64,000 nucleotides of DNA from Mycolicibacterium rutilum (GTDB taxonomy: Bacteria; Actinomycetota; Actinomycetes; Mycobacteriales; Mycobacteriaceae), in NCBI RefSeq assembly GCF_900108565.1, contig NZ_LT629971.1, positions 3,782,001-3,846,000 of the forward strand, in the 5' to 3' direction. Shown in pieces: positions 8,213-16,723 of the stretch. Position numbers and translations under genes: made by a program. The notes beneath the pieces are model-generated. The model worked only from the letters and a program-made list of their open reading frames with translations. It searched no databases and was not told where the DNA came from. The stretch's first letter is position 1. Each line of letters begins with the position of its first letter.

Positions 8213-9751
8213 ATGGAACTCGACATGCTGCTTTCGGGGTTCGAGCAGGCCGTCACCCCGATGAATCTGCTGTACGCCGTGATCGGGGTGCTGCTGGGCA
8301 CTGCCGTCGGCGTGCTGCCCGGCATCGGGCCCGCGATGACGGTGGCCCTGCTGCTCCCGGTCACCTACAACGTCAGCCCGAGCGCGGCGTTCATCATGTT
8401 CGCCGGCATCTTCTACGGCGGCATGTACGGCGGGTCGACGACGTCGATCCTGCTCAACACGCCCGGAGAATCGTCGTCGGTGATCACCGCGATCGAGGGC
8501 AACAAGATGGCCAAGGCGGGCCGCGCCGCGCAGGCGCTGGCCACCGCGGCGATCGGGTCGTTTGTCGCAGGCGCGATCGGCACCGCGCTGCTGGCGGCGT
8601 TCGCGCCACCGATCTCGCGGTTCGCGGTGACGCTCGGGGCGCCCTCGTATCTGGCGATCATGGTGTTCGCCCTCGTCGCGGTCACGGCCGTGCTCGGCGC
8701 TTCCAAACTGCGCGGGGCCATCTCACTGTTCCTCGGGCTGGCGATCGGGATCGTCGGCATCGACTTCCTCACCGGCCAACCGCGCGCGACGTTCGGCATG
8801 CCGCAGCTGTCCGACGGCATCGACATCGTGGTGGTCGCGGTCGCGATCTTCGCCGTCGGCGAGGCACTATGGGTCGCCGCGCACCTCCGGCGTCGGCCCT
8901 CCGACGTCATCCCGGTCGGCAGGCCGTGGATGGGCCGCGACGACTTCCGTCGCTCGTGGAAGCCGTGGTTACGCGGCACCGCATACGGTTTCCCGTTCGG
9001 CGCGCTGCCCGCCGGCGGCGCCGAGCTGCCGACCTTCCTGAGCTACATCACCGAGAAGCGGCTCTCGAAGCACAAGGACGAGTTCGGCAAGGGCGCCATC
9101 GAGGGCGTCGCCGGCCCGGAAGCGGCCAACAACGCCTCGGCGGCGGGCACTTTGGTGCCGATGCTGTCGCTGGGGTTGCCCACCAACGCCACCGCCGCGG
9201 TGATGCTCACCGCGTTCGTGTCCTACGGCATCCAGCCCGGCCCGACGCTGTTCGAGAAGGAGCCGCTGCTGATCTGGACGCTGATCGCGAGCCTGTTCAT
9301 CGGCAACTTCCTGCTGCTGGTCATCAACCTGCCGCTAGCGCCCCTGTGGGCCAAGCTGTTACGCACGCCGCGGCCCTACCTGTACGCCGGCATCCTGTTC
9401 TTCGCGACGCTGGGTGCGCTGGCGGTCAACGTCCAGGCCGTCGACCTGGCGCTGCTGCTGGTGTTCGGGTTGCTCGGCTTGATGATGCGCCGGTTCGGCT
9501 TACCGGTGCTGCCGCTGATCATCGGGGTGATCCTCGGACCACGCATCGAACGTCAACTGCGGCAGTCACTTCAACTCGGCGGCGGGGACTGGTCGAGCCT
9601 GTTCACCGAGCCGGTCGCGATCGTCGTCTACGTGCTCATGGCGATCCTGCTGCTGATGCCGCTGGTGCTGCGGCTGCTGCACCGCAGCGAAGAGACGCTG
9701 CTGGTGGTCGAGGACGACGCGGACCAACGGGAGAAGGCGGTGCAGTCATGA
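8213..9751 (+). CDS. tctA: Tripartite tricarboxylate transporter large membrane subunit
   Basis: Protein of 512 residues with about 11-12 membrane helices. The two family hallmarks are present: GVLPGIGPAMTVALLLP near the N-terminus, and the related stretch with GPEAANNASAAGTLVPML and LGLPTNATAA in the middle. TctA forms the ion-coupled translocation path for the substrate captured by TctC. It begins directly after the tctB stop. Its own stop overlaps a tiny ORF that leads into the universal stress gene, so the operon probably continues. Confidence 0.93.
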   Translation: MELDMLLSGFEQAVTPMNLLYAVIGVLLGTAVGVLPGIGPAMTVALLLPVTYNVSPSAAFIMFAGIFYGGMYGGSTTSILLNTPGESSSVITAIEGNKMAKAGRAAQALATAAIGSFVAGAIGTALLAAFAPPISRFAVTLGAPSYLAIMVFALVAVTAVLGASKLRGAISLFLGLAIGIVGIDFLTGQPRATFGMPQLSDGIDIVVVAVAIFAVGEALWVAAHLRRRPSDVIPVGRPWMGRDDFRRSWKPWLRGTAYGFPFGALPAGGAELPTFLSYITEKRLSKHKDEFGKGAIEGVAGPEAANNASAAGTLVPMLSLGLPTNATAAVMLTAFVSYGIQPGPTLFEKEPLLIWTLIASLFIGNFLLLVINLPLAPLWAKLLRTPRPYLYAGILFFATLGALAVNVQAVDLALLLVFGLLGLMMRRFGLPVLPLIIGVILGPRIERQLRQSLQLGGGDWSSLFTEPVAIVVYVLMAILLLMPLVLRLLHRSEETLLVVEDDADQREKAVQS

Positions 9752-9783
9752 CCGACGACCGCTTGCGGGAGGAGGCGACATGA
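9748..9783 (+). CDS. 11-residue coupling ORF between tctA and the Usp gene
   Basis: An ATG at 9748 overlaps the tctA stop (ATGA) and opens an 11-codon frame, MTDDRLREEAT. Its stop overlaps the ATG of the next gene (ATGA at 9780-9783). It contains the GGGAGGAGG that serves as ribosome binding site for that gene. It may be a re-initiation bridge rather than a functional peptide, or it may be chance. Confidence 0.3.
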   Translation: MTDDRLREEAT

Positions 9784-10172
9784 TCGTCGTCGGATACAGC
9801 GCCGATCCGTTCGGCCGGGCGGCGCTCGAGCACGGCATCGCCGAGGCGCGCCGACGCGACACCTCGCTGCTGGTCATCAACTCGACATCCGGTGAGGCCT
9901 ACGCCGATCCGCGGTTCGCCCAGGAAACCGAGGTGCACGACGTCGAGAAGCGGCTCGACGAGTGCGGTGTCGCCTACGAGCTCACCCAGCCCGTCGGCGT
10001 GGACACCGCACGCGAACTGCTGACGGCGATGGAGCGCCCGGACGCCGAGTTGCTGGTCATCGGGATCCGGCACCGCAGCCCGGTCGGCAAGCTGCTGATG
10101 GGCAGCGTGTCGCAGCAGGTGCTGCTGGACTGTCCCAAGCCGGTGCTCGCGGTCAAGCCCGACGACAGCTGA
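9780..10172 (+). CDS. Universal stress protein, single UspA domain
   Basis: Protein of 130 residues with one UspA fold. The ATP-binding type signature is recognisable near the C-terminus: GIRHRSPVGKLLMGS followed by VSQQVL and then CPKPVLAVKP. Strong Shine-Dalgarno GGGAGGAGG lies 5 nt before the ATG. It is the last gene of the tct cluster, and small Usp proteins are often found beside transporters. Its role here is unknown; nucleotide-dependent modulation of transport is a guess. The following 136 bp to narK contain no gene. Confidence 0.88.
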   Translation: MIVVGYSADPFGRAALEHGIAEARRRDTSLLVINSTSGEAYADPRFAQETEVHDVEKRLDECGVAYELTQPVGVDTARELLTAMERPDAELLVIGIRHRSPVGKLLMGSVSQQVLLDCPKPVLAVKPDDS

Positions 10173-10308
10173 CGTAACCCGCGCCACATTTGTTTCGGCC
10201 GCGTTTCGGGCGCCCCCTCGGCAAAGACCCGGCCAAGTGAGCGGGTGTTGACGTTTCGGACACCGAGGTGCAACGGCCGCGGAATGGCCGGCCGCCACTG
10301 TTAGGGCC

Positions 10309-11739
10309 GTGAACACTGCGAGCCGAACCATCGAGCACTGGGACGCCGAAGACGTCGAGGCCTGGGAGGGCACCAACGGCAACCCACCGGGCAAAGCCAT
10401 CGCCAAACGCAACCTGATCTGGTCGATCTTCGCCGAGCACGTCGGCTTCTCGGTGTGGTCGATCTGGTCGGTGATGGTGCTGTTCATGCCGCAGAACGTC
10501 TACGGCATCGACGCGGCAGGCAAGTTCTACCTGGTCGCGATGCCGACTCTGGTCGGCGCCGTGATGCGGATCCCGTACACCGTCGCGCCCGCGAAGTTCG
10601 GCGGCCGCAACTGGACGATCGTCTCGGCGCTGCTGCTGCTGATCCCGACGGTGCTGACGCTGTGGGTGATGAACAACCCCGGCACGTCGTACACGACGTT
10701 CATGGTGGTGGCCGCGGTCGCCGGCCTCGGCGGCGGCAACTTCGCGTCGTCGATGACCAACATCAACGCGTTCTATCCGCAGCGGCTCAAGGGCTGGGCG
10801 CTCGGCCTCAACGCCGGCGGCGGCAACATCGGGGTGCCGGTGATCCAGCTGGTCGGCCTGTTGGTGATCGCCGCGGTCAGCAACACCGCACCCGAGATCG
10901 TCTGTGCCATCTACCTCGTGCTGATCGCCTGCGCCGCACTGGGCGCCGCGGTGTTCATGGACAACCTCGGCAACCAGCGGTCCAATCTGGGCGCGATGGC
11001 AGAAGCGTTGCGGTTCAAGCACTCCTGGGTGATGAGCTTTCTCTACATCGGTACGTTCGGGTCGTTCATCGGGTTCTCGTTCGCGTTCGGGCAGGTGCTG
11101 CAGATCAACTTCCTCGCCGGCGGAGACACCGCGGCCGAGGCGTCGCTGCACGCCGCCCAGATCGCGTTCATCGGCCCGCTGCTCGGCTCGATCTCCCGGC
11201 CGTTCGGCGGCAAGCTGGCCGACCGGATCGGCGGCGGCAAGATCACGCTCTACACCTTCGTCGCGATGATCTTCGGCGCCGGGGTGCTGGTCGCCGCCGG
11301 CGTCCTCGACGACGGCGCGCCGGGGGCGCCGACCGGCGGGCAGATGGCCGCCTACGTCGCCGGGTTCATCCTGCTGTTCATCCTGTCCGGGATCGGCAAC
11401 GGTTCGACCTACAAGATGATCCCGTCGATCTTCGAGGCCAAGGCCCGGGGCCGCGACGGCCTGAGCCGCGAGGAGAAGGCGGCGTGGTCGCGCAGCATGT
11501 CGGGCGCGCTGATCGGGTTCGCCGGCGCGATCGGCGCGCTGGGCGGCGTGGCCATCAACATCGTGCTGCGGGCGTCCTACGTCAGCGACGCGAAGTCCGC
11601 GACCAACGCGTTCTGGGTGTTCCTCGCCTTCTACGTGGTCTGCGCGGTTGTCACCTGGTTCGTGTTCCTGCGGATGCAGACCTCGCGGGCCGGCGCCGGT
11701 GAGCAGATCGGCCGCGCCGCCTCCCCGGTGCCCGCCTGA
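10309..11739 (+). CDS. narK: Nitrate/nitrite transporter, NarK/NasA family (MFS)
   Basis: Protein of 476 residues with about 12 membrane helices. The nitrate-signature stretches are visible: GLGGGNFASSMTNINAFYP in helix 5 and GGNIGVPVIQ, then GIGNGSTYKMIP in the second half. These glycine-rich motifs bind nitrate in the NNP family. The N-terminal tail of about 35 residues is polar. The start is a GTG without a clear Shine-Dalgarno. The nitrate reductase begins 5 bp after the stop, so the two are an operon for nitrate uptake and reduction. Confidence 0.93.
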   Translation: MNTASRTIEHWDAEDVEAWEGTNGNPPGKAIAKRNLIWSIFAEHVGFSVWSIWSVMVLFMPQNVYGIDAAGKFYLVAMPTLVGAVMRIPYTVAPAKFGGRNWTIVSALLLLIPTVLTLWVMNNPGTSYTTFMVVAAVAGLGGGNFASSMTNINAFYPQRLKGWALGLNAGGGNIGVPVIQLVGLLVIAAVSNTAPEIVCAIYLVLIACAALGAAVFMDNLGNQRSNLGAMAEALRFKHSWVMSFLYIGTFGSFIGFSFAFGQVLQINFLAGGDTAAEASLHAAQIAFIGPLLGSISRPFGGKLADRIGGGKITLYTFVAMIFGAGVLVAAGVLDDGAPGAPTGGQMAAYVAGFILLFILSGIGNGSTYKMIPSIFEAKARGRDGLSREEKAAWSRSMSGALIGFAGAIGALGGVAINIVLRASYVSDAKSATNAFWVFLAFYVVCAVVTWFVFLRMQTSRAGAGEQIGRAASPVPA

Positions 11740-11744
11740 CGCCG

Positions 11745-14700
11745 ATGGTGACCCGCTCGGCGTGCTCGTACTGCGGCGTGGGTTGCGGTGTCGAGGTGCA
11801 CACCGCGACCGACGAGGCGACCGGCGTGCCCGTCATCGCCCGGGTCTCTGGAGACAAGCTGCATCCGGCCAACTTCGGCAGGCTGTGCACCAAGGGCGCC
11901 ACCCACGCCGAGATGATGCGCGCCGACGACGGGCGGTTGACGACCGCGCTGGTGCGTCCCTCTCGTGGCGCTGAACCGGTGCCCACCTCGGTCGACGACG
12001 CGGTGGCCGAGGCGGGGCGGCGGCTGCGGGCCATCGTCGACGAACACGGGCCCGACGCGGTCGCGCTGTACGTGTCGGGTCAGATGTCCATCGAGGCGCA
12101 GTACCTGGCCACCAAACTGGCCAAAGGGTTCCTGCGCACCGTGCACATCGAATCCAACTCGCGGCTGTGCATGGCCAGCGCGGGCACCGGGTTCAAGCAG
12201 TCCCTCGGCGCCGACGGCCCGCCCGGGTCGTACACCGACTTCGACTGCGCCGACCTGTTTTTCGTCATCGGGTCCAACATGGCCGACTGCCATCCGATCC
12301 TGTACCTGCGGATGGCTGACCGGCTCAAGGGCGGCGCCAAGCTCATCGTCGTCGACCCCCGCCGTACCGCCACCGCGGAGCGCGCCGACCTGTTTCTGCA
12401 GATCCGGCCCGGCACCGACCTGGCGCTGCTGAACGGGTTGCTGCATCTGCTGGTCGAATCCGGCGACATCGACGCCGATTTCATCGCCGAGCACACCGAG
12501 GGCTGGGAGGCGATGCCGGCGTTCCTGGCCGACTACACCCCCGCGCGCGTCGCCGCTATCACCGGGCTGGCCGAAGACGACATCCGCACGGCCGCACGGA
12601 TGATCGCCGACGCGGGGGAGTGGCTGAGCTGCTGGACGATGGGCCTCAACCAGAGCACCCACGGCACCTGGAACACGAACGCCATCTGCAACCTGCACCT
12701 CGCCACCGGTGCGATCTGCCGGCCGGGCAGTGGGCCGATGTCGCTGACCGGGCAGCCCAACGCGATGGGCGGACGCGAGATGGGCTACATGGGACCGGGA
12801 TTGCCCGGCCAGCGGTCGGTCCTGTCAGCCGACGACCGCGCCTTCGTCGAGCGGCAGTGGGGTCTGCCACCCGGCACCATCCGCGCCGAGGTCGGCCCGG
12901 GAACCATCGAGATGTTCAAGGGCCTGGCCGACGGCGCCATCAAGGCCTGCTGGATCATCTGCACCAATCCCGTTGCCACGGTGGCCAACCGGTCCACCGT
13001 CATCGCGGGCCTGCAGGCCGCCGAACTCGTCATCACCCAGGATGCCTACCGCGCGACGGCCACCAACGCATACGCCGACATCGCGCTGCCCGCCGCCCTG
13101 TGGGCCGAGGCCGACGCGGTCATGGTCAACTCCGAACGCAACCTCACGCTGCTGCCGCAGTCGATTCCCGCAGCGGGACAAGCTCGCCCGGACTGGCAGC
13201 TGATCAGCCAGATCGCCGCACACCTGGGCTTCGGTGAGGATTTCGCCTACACGAGCAGCGAGCAGATCTTCGACGAGATCCGCCGGTTCTGGAATCCGAA
13301 GACCGGTTACGACCTGCGCGGCGCGACCTACGCGCGGCTGCGGCAGACTCCGCTGCAGTGGCCGTGCCCGCCGGGCGATGAGGCCGACCGTCACCCGATC
13401 CGGTACCTCAACGACGGCGTCAGCCAGGACCACTTCGTCGACGAGCACGGGCACGCCCCGCGACTGGCGTTCCCGACCCCGTCGCGGCGCGCGATCTTTC
13501 ACCCGCGGCCGCACCTGGACCCGCGCGAACTGCCCGACGACGACTATCCGCTGGTGCTCAACACCGGTCGGCTGCAACACCAGTGGCACACGATGACCAA
13601 GACCGGCCGCGTCGAGGCCCTCAACCGGCTCGACGACGGCCCGTTCGTCGAGATCCACACCGACGACGCGCGTGCGCTCGACATCGACGACGGCCAGCGC
13701 GTGGAGATCACCTCCCGCCGCGGCCGCGCGGTACTGCCGGCGCGAGTCACCGACCGGGTCCGCCCTGGCCAGTGCTTTGCGCCGTTCCATTGGAACGACG
13801 CGCACGGCACCGATCTCACGGTCAACGCGGTGACCAGCGACGCCGTCGACCCCGACTCGCTGCAACCGGAGTTCAAGGTGTGCGCGGTCAACGTGCGGCC
13901 GGTCGCGTCGCCGACCCTCACCGACGACGAATCATTGTATGTCGCAGGCTTTCTCGGCGGCCTGGAGGCGGCGTGGGCCGAGGCTCCCATACTGCCGGAA
14001 TCGGCGCCGGTGAGCGTCGCGGTGCGGCAGTGGATCAACGGACTGGTCGCCGAGCGTGCCCCCGAGACCGCGCCGGCCGGCGACGGTCCGCTGGTGGTGT
14101 GGGCCTCGCAGACCGGCACCGCCGAAGGCGTCGCGGCGGCACTCGCCGTGCGGTTACCGCAGGCCCGGCTGGTGAGCATGGACGACATCTCGCCGGCCGC
14201 TCTCGCCGCCGCCCGCGAGGTGCTGGTGGTCACGAGCACCTTCGGCGACGGCGGCCCTCCCGACAACGGTGCGGGGCTGTGGACGCGGCTGGCCGCGTCG
14301 GAGGCGCCGGACCTGACCGGCGTGCGGTACGCGGTGCTGGGCATCGGGGACCGGTCCTACGATGACTTCTGCGGACACGGCCGGGCCGTCGACGCCCGCC
14401 TCGCCGAACTCGGCGGCACCCGGCTACTCGACCGCGCCGACTGCGAGGCCCACGACGACGCGCCGATCCGCCAGTGGGCCGACGACGTGGTCGCGCTGCT
14501 CACACCGGGCCTCGACACGGGCACACCCGCGCCGGTGCGCGCCGCCGAGCCGTTCACCCGCGCCAACCCCGTCGTCGTGCCGCTGTCACGCAACGTCGAG
14601 CTGACGGGGCCGAACTCGCGGAAAGAGGTGCGCCAGTTCGGGTTCGACATCTCCGACCACGACCTGACCTACGCGGCCGGTGACTCGCTGGGGGTCTACC

Positions 14701-15650
14701 CGACGAACGACCCGGCCGTCGTCGACGCCTGGCTCGCGGCGACCGGCGTGCCCGCACACCACCCGGTCGAGGTCGACGGCGAGGAACTGCCGTGGCGGGA
14801 CGCGCTGCTGGCGCACTACGACTTCTGCCGCATCACCCCGGACCTGCTGCGGTTCATCGCCGAGCACAGCCGCGACGCGAAGGCGCTGCGGGCGCCGAAA
14901 CCGAAACTCGACCGGTGGCTGCAGGGTCGCAGCGGGCTGGACCTGGTGCAGGAGTTCGTCGTGCACGCCGATCCCGACGAATGGCGCGAGGTGCTGGTCC
15001 GGTTGACGCCGCGCAGCTATTCGATCTCGTCGAGCCCGCTGGTCAGCCCGCACGAGGCGCAGCTGACGGTCTCCGTGGTCCGTTACCGCGGCGCCGACGG
15101 CGGCGCGCGCGGCGGGGTGTGCTCGACGTTCCTGGCCGACCGGGCGTCGTCGGCGCCGGTGTTCCTGCAACGCTCGCCGCACTTCCGGCCGCCCGAGGAC
15201 GGCACGATCCCGATGATCATGGTGGGACCGGGCACCGGGGTCGCGCCGTTCCGCGGCTTCCTGCAGGAGCGACGCGCCCTCGGGCACCGCGGCCGCAACT
15301 GGCTGTTCTTCGGCGAACAGCACCGCGACCAGAATTACTACTACCGAGACGATTTCGAGGACATGGCCCGCGACGGGCTGCTGCACCGGCTCGATCTGGC
15401 GTTCTCGCGGGACCAGGCGTCGCGGGTGTACGTCCAGCACAAGATGACCGACCAGGGCGCCGAGGTGTGGCGCTGGCTCGACGACGGCGCACACCTCTAC
15501 GTCTGCGGCGACGCGTCGCGGATGGCCAAGGACGTCGACGCCGCCCTGACGACGATCATCTCGACCCACGGCGGGATGTCGCACGAACAGGCACACGACT
15601 ACAAGCGCGAACTGGTCGCGGCCAAACGCTACGTGCGCGACGTGTATTAG
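11745..15650 (+). CDS. Assimilatory nitrate reductase fused to a CysJ-like flavoprotein reductase
   Basis: Protein of 1301 residues made of two enzymes. Residues 1 to about 700 are a molybdopterin oxidoreductase. An N-terminal 4Fe-4S site has C7, C10, C14 and C48, followed by the Mo-bis-MGD domains. From about residue 780 comes a flavodoxin domain (WASQTGTAEG, TSTFGDGGPPDNG). It is followed by a CysJ/P450-reductase-like FAD and NAD(P)H module (RSYSISSSP, GPGTGVAPFRGF, YVCGDASRMA). Electrons would pass NADPH to FAD to FMN to Fe-S to Mo and reduce nitrate to nitrite within one chain. The gene follows narK. No nitrite reductase lies in the window. Its stop overlaps the convergent marR-type gene (TTAG). 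Confidence 0.93.
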   Translation: MVTRSACSYCGVGCGVEVHTATDEATGVPVIARVSGDKLHPANFGRLCTKGATHAEMMRADDGRLTTALVRPSRGAEPVPTSVDDAVAEAGRRLRAIVDEHGPDAVALYVSGQMSIEAQYLATKLAKGFLRTVHIESNSRLCMASAGTGFKQSLGADGPPGSYTDFDCADLFFVIGSNMADCHPILYLRMADRLKGGAKLIVVDPRRTATAERADLFLQIRPGTDLALLNGLLHLLVESGDIDADFIAEHTEGWEAMPAFLADYTPARVAAITGLAEDDIRTAARMIADAGEWLSCWTMGLNQSTHGTWNTNAICNLHLATGAICRPGSGPMSLTGQPNAMGGREMGYMGPGLPGQRSVLSADDRAFVERQWGLPPGTIRAEVGPGTIEMFKGLADGAIKACWIICTNPVATVANRSTVIAGLQAAELVITQDAYRATATNAYADIALPAALWAEADAVMVNSERNLTLLPQSIPAAGQARPDWQLISQIAAHLGFGEDFAYTSSEQIFDEIRRFWNPKTGYDLRGATYARLRQTPLQWPCPPGDEADRHPIRYLNDGVSQDHFVDEHGHAPRLAFPTPSRRAIFHPRPHLDPRELPDDDYPLVLNTGRLQHQWHTMTKTGRVEALNRLDDGPFVEIHTDDARALDIDDGQRVEITSRRGRAVLPARVTDRVRPGQCFAPFHWNDAHGTDLTVNAVTSDAVDPDSLQPEFKVCAVNVRPVASPTLTDDESLYVAGFLGGLEAAWAEAPILPESAPVSVAVRQWINGLVAERAPETAPAGDGPLVVWASQTGTAEGVAAALAVRLPQARLVSMDDISPAALAAAREVLVVTSTFGDGGPPDNGAGLWTRLAASEAPDLTGVRYAVLGIGDRSYDDFCGHGRAVDARLAELGGTRLLDRADCEAHDDAPIRQWADDVVALLTPGLDTGTPAPVRAAEPFTRANPVVVPLSRNVELTGPNSRKEVRQFGFDISDHDLTYAAGDSLGVYPTNDPAVVDAWLAATGVPAHHPVEVDGEELPWRDALLAHYDFCRITPDLLRFIAEHSRDAKALRAPKPKLDRWLQGRSGLDLVQEFVVHADPDEWREVLVRLTPRSYSISSSPLVSPHEAQLTVSVVRYRGADGGARGGVCSTFLADRASSAPVFLQRSPHFRPPEDGTIPMIMVGPGTGVAPFRGFLQERRALGHRGRNWLFFGEQHRDQNYYYRDDFEDMARDGLLHRLDLAFSRDQASRVYVQHKMTDQGAEVWRWLDDGAHLYVCGDASRMAKDVDAALTTIISTHGGMSHEQAHDYKRELVAAKRYVRDVY

Positions 15651-16147
15651 ATCTCGGTGAACATGGGGTCGCCCAGGCCGTCGGCCGCGGCCGGTTCTTG
15701 GCCCGATGCGGTGAAGGCGGTCAGTGCGCGCACGAGACCACGCCGCTGAGATGGCGCCATTTGCTGCACGATTCGGGCAAGGTGTTCGCGTCGGCGAACG
15801 GTGACACGGCGAACAAGATGCTGCCCGCGGTTCGTCAATGACACGACCACCTCCCGACGTGAGTCTGGGTTCTGGCGGCGGTCGACCAATCCGGCGGTCA
15901 CCAGTCGATCCACCATTCGGCCGGTGCTCGAAGGCTGAACGTCCAGATGTGTGGCAAGGGTTGCGAGCTTCATTGGTCCGCGTGATGCCAGGAGCACCAA
16001 CGTCCGGAACTGGGTGATCGTGATCGACTCGTCGACGGTGGCGATCGAGCGTGCCGAGATCCCGATCAACAGCCGCGAAGCCGTCAGTAGAGCGTCAGTG
16101 ATGGCATCCACGGAGTCGTCGAGGTCTTTCTCCCGACGCTCGGTCAT
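15647..16147 (-). CDS. MarR-family transcriptional regulator
   Basis: Protein of 166 residues with a winged helix-turn-helix (LATLATHLDVQPSSTGRMVDRLV) and the wing VDRRQNPDSRREVVVSLT, the MarR layout. The ATG at 16147 was chosen because a GGAG lies 9 nt upstream. The longer in-frame ATG at 16189 would place the palindromic operator inside the coding region. MarR proteins usually repress a divergent gene and their own. The divergent partner here is the deazaflavin-type oxidoreductase. The ligand is unknown. It lies at the left border of the accessory stretch. Confidence 0.88.
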   Translation of the reverse strand: MTERREKDLDDSVDAITDALLTASRLLIGISARSIATVDESITITQFRTLVLLASRGPMKLATLATHLDVQPSSTGRMVDRLVTAGLVDRRQNPDSRREVVVSLTNRGQHLVRRVTVRRREHLARIVQQMAPSQRRGLVRALTAFTASGQEPAAADGLGDPMFTEI

Positions 16148-16180
16148 CTGTATCTCCGGGCTGTTTTGATTGTTGTGAAG

Positions 16181-16193
16181 TGCAATCATTGCA
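16181..16193. promoter_or_regulatory. Probable MarR operator
   Basis: A perfect 13-bp palindrome, TGCAAT-C-ATTGCA, lies between the two divergent starts. It ends six bases before the -10 box of the oxidoreductase gene. The position fits autoregulation plus repression of the neighbour. Confidence 0.65.
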
Positions 16194-16199
16194 TAGTGC

Positions 16200-16205
16200 T
16201 AGTAT
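16200..16205 (+). promoter_or_regulatory. Putative -10 box of a leaderless promoter
   Basis: TAGTAT lies seven bases before the ATG at 16213. There is no Shine-Dalgarno, so the transcript probably starts at the start codon. The adjacent palindrome covers the spacer and -35 region. Confidence 0.55.
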
Positions 16206-16212
16206 TGCCGCT

Positions 16213-16695
16213 ATGCGCGTGATCCGGAAACCGTCGCTGCCACACGGTTTGAGCCGCAAACTGTTTCGATTCCCGATCTACGTCTACCGAGCCCGGCTGG
16301 GCTGGCTTTTCGGTGAGCGACTGCTGTTGCTGACCCATAGAGGGCGCGTCTCCGGACAAGAACGACATGTCGTGCTCGAGGTTGTCGAGCATGACCGGCG
16401 CGACGGCAGCTACGTGGTCGCCTCGGGTTGGGGAACTGGTGCGGCGTGGTATCAAAACATTCTGCGCACGCCCAACGTCGTCATCCAGATCCGCAATCGC
16501 AAGATTCAGGCGACTGCGGTTCAGTTGAGCACAGCGGATGGTGCCGAGATCTTCGCGAACTACGCCGGGCGTCACCGCGTCGCGGCGAGGTTCATGCTGC
16601 CTCGCGTGCTCGGGTTCGCTGTCGACGGTTCGGATGCGGACTTCCGCGCGGTGGGAAGGCAGATCCCTTTCGTGCGCTTCGTCCCCCGCATCTGA
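16213..16695 (+). CDS. Nitroreductase/deazaflavin (F420)-dependent oxidoreductase family protein
   Basis: Protein of 160 residues. The pattern LLLLTHRGRVSGQERHVVLEVVEHD followed by YVVASGWGTGAAWYQNIL and a later NRKIQATAVQ strand is typical of the Ddn-like split-barrel family (DUF385) common in mycobacteria. Members bind F420 or other flavins and reduce diverse, often xenobiotic, compounds. The ATG at 16213 is preferred over 16180 because the earlier start would lie upstream of the operator and promoter. It is divergent from the MarR gene, which probably controls it. Confidence 0.82.
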   Translation: MRVIRKPSLPHGLSRKLFRFPIYVYRARLGWLFGERLLLLTHRGRVSGQERHVVLEVVEHDRRDGSYVVASGWGTGAAWYQNILRTPNVVIQIRNRKIQATAVQLSTADGAEIFANYAGRHRVAARFMLPRVLGFAVDGSDADFRAVGRQIPFVRFVPRI

Positions 16696-16723
16696 GAATA
16701 AGGAAAGTTGTTGACCCGGGGAG

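Noticed and set aside
7756..9783. A 675-codon plus-strand frame across tctB and tctA
   Set aside because: Arg-rich out-of-frame translation. Only its last 11 codons, starting at 9748, are considered as a possible bridging ORF.
10173..10308. GlnR box upstream of narK
   Set aside because: AC pairs are present, but the spacing does not match the AC-N9-AC pattern; no confident site can be named.
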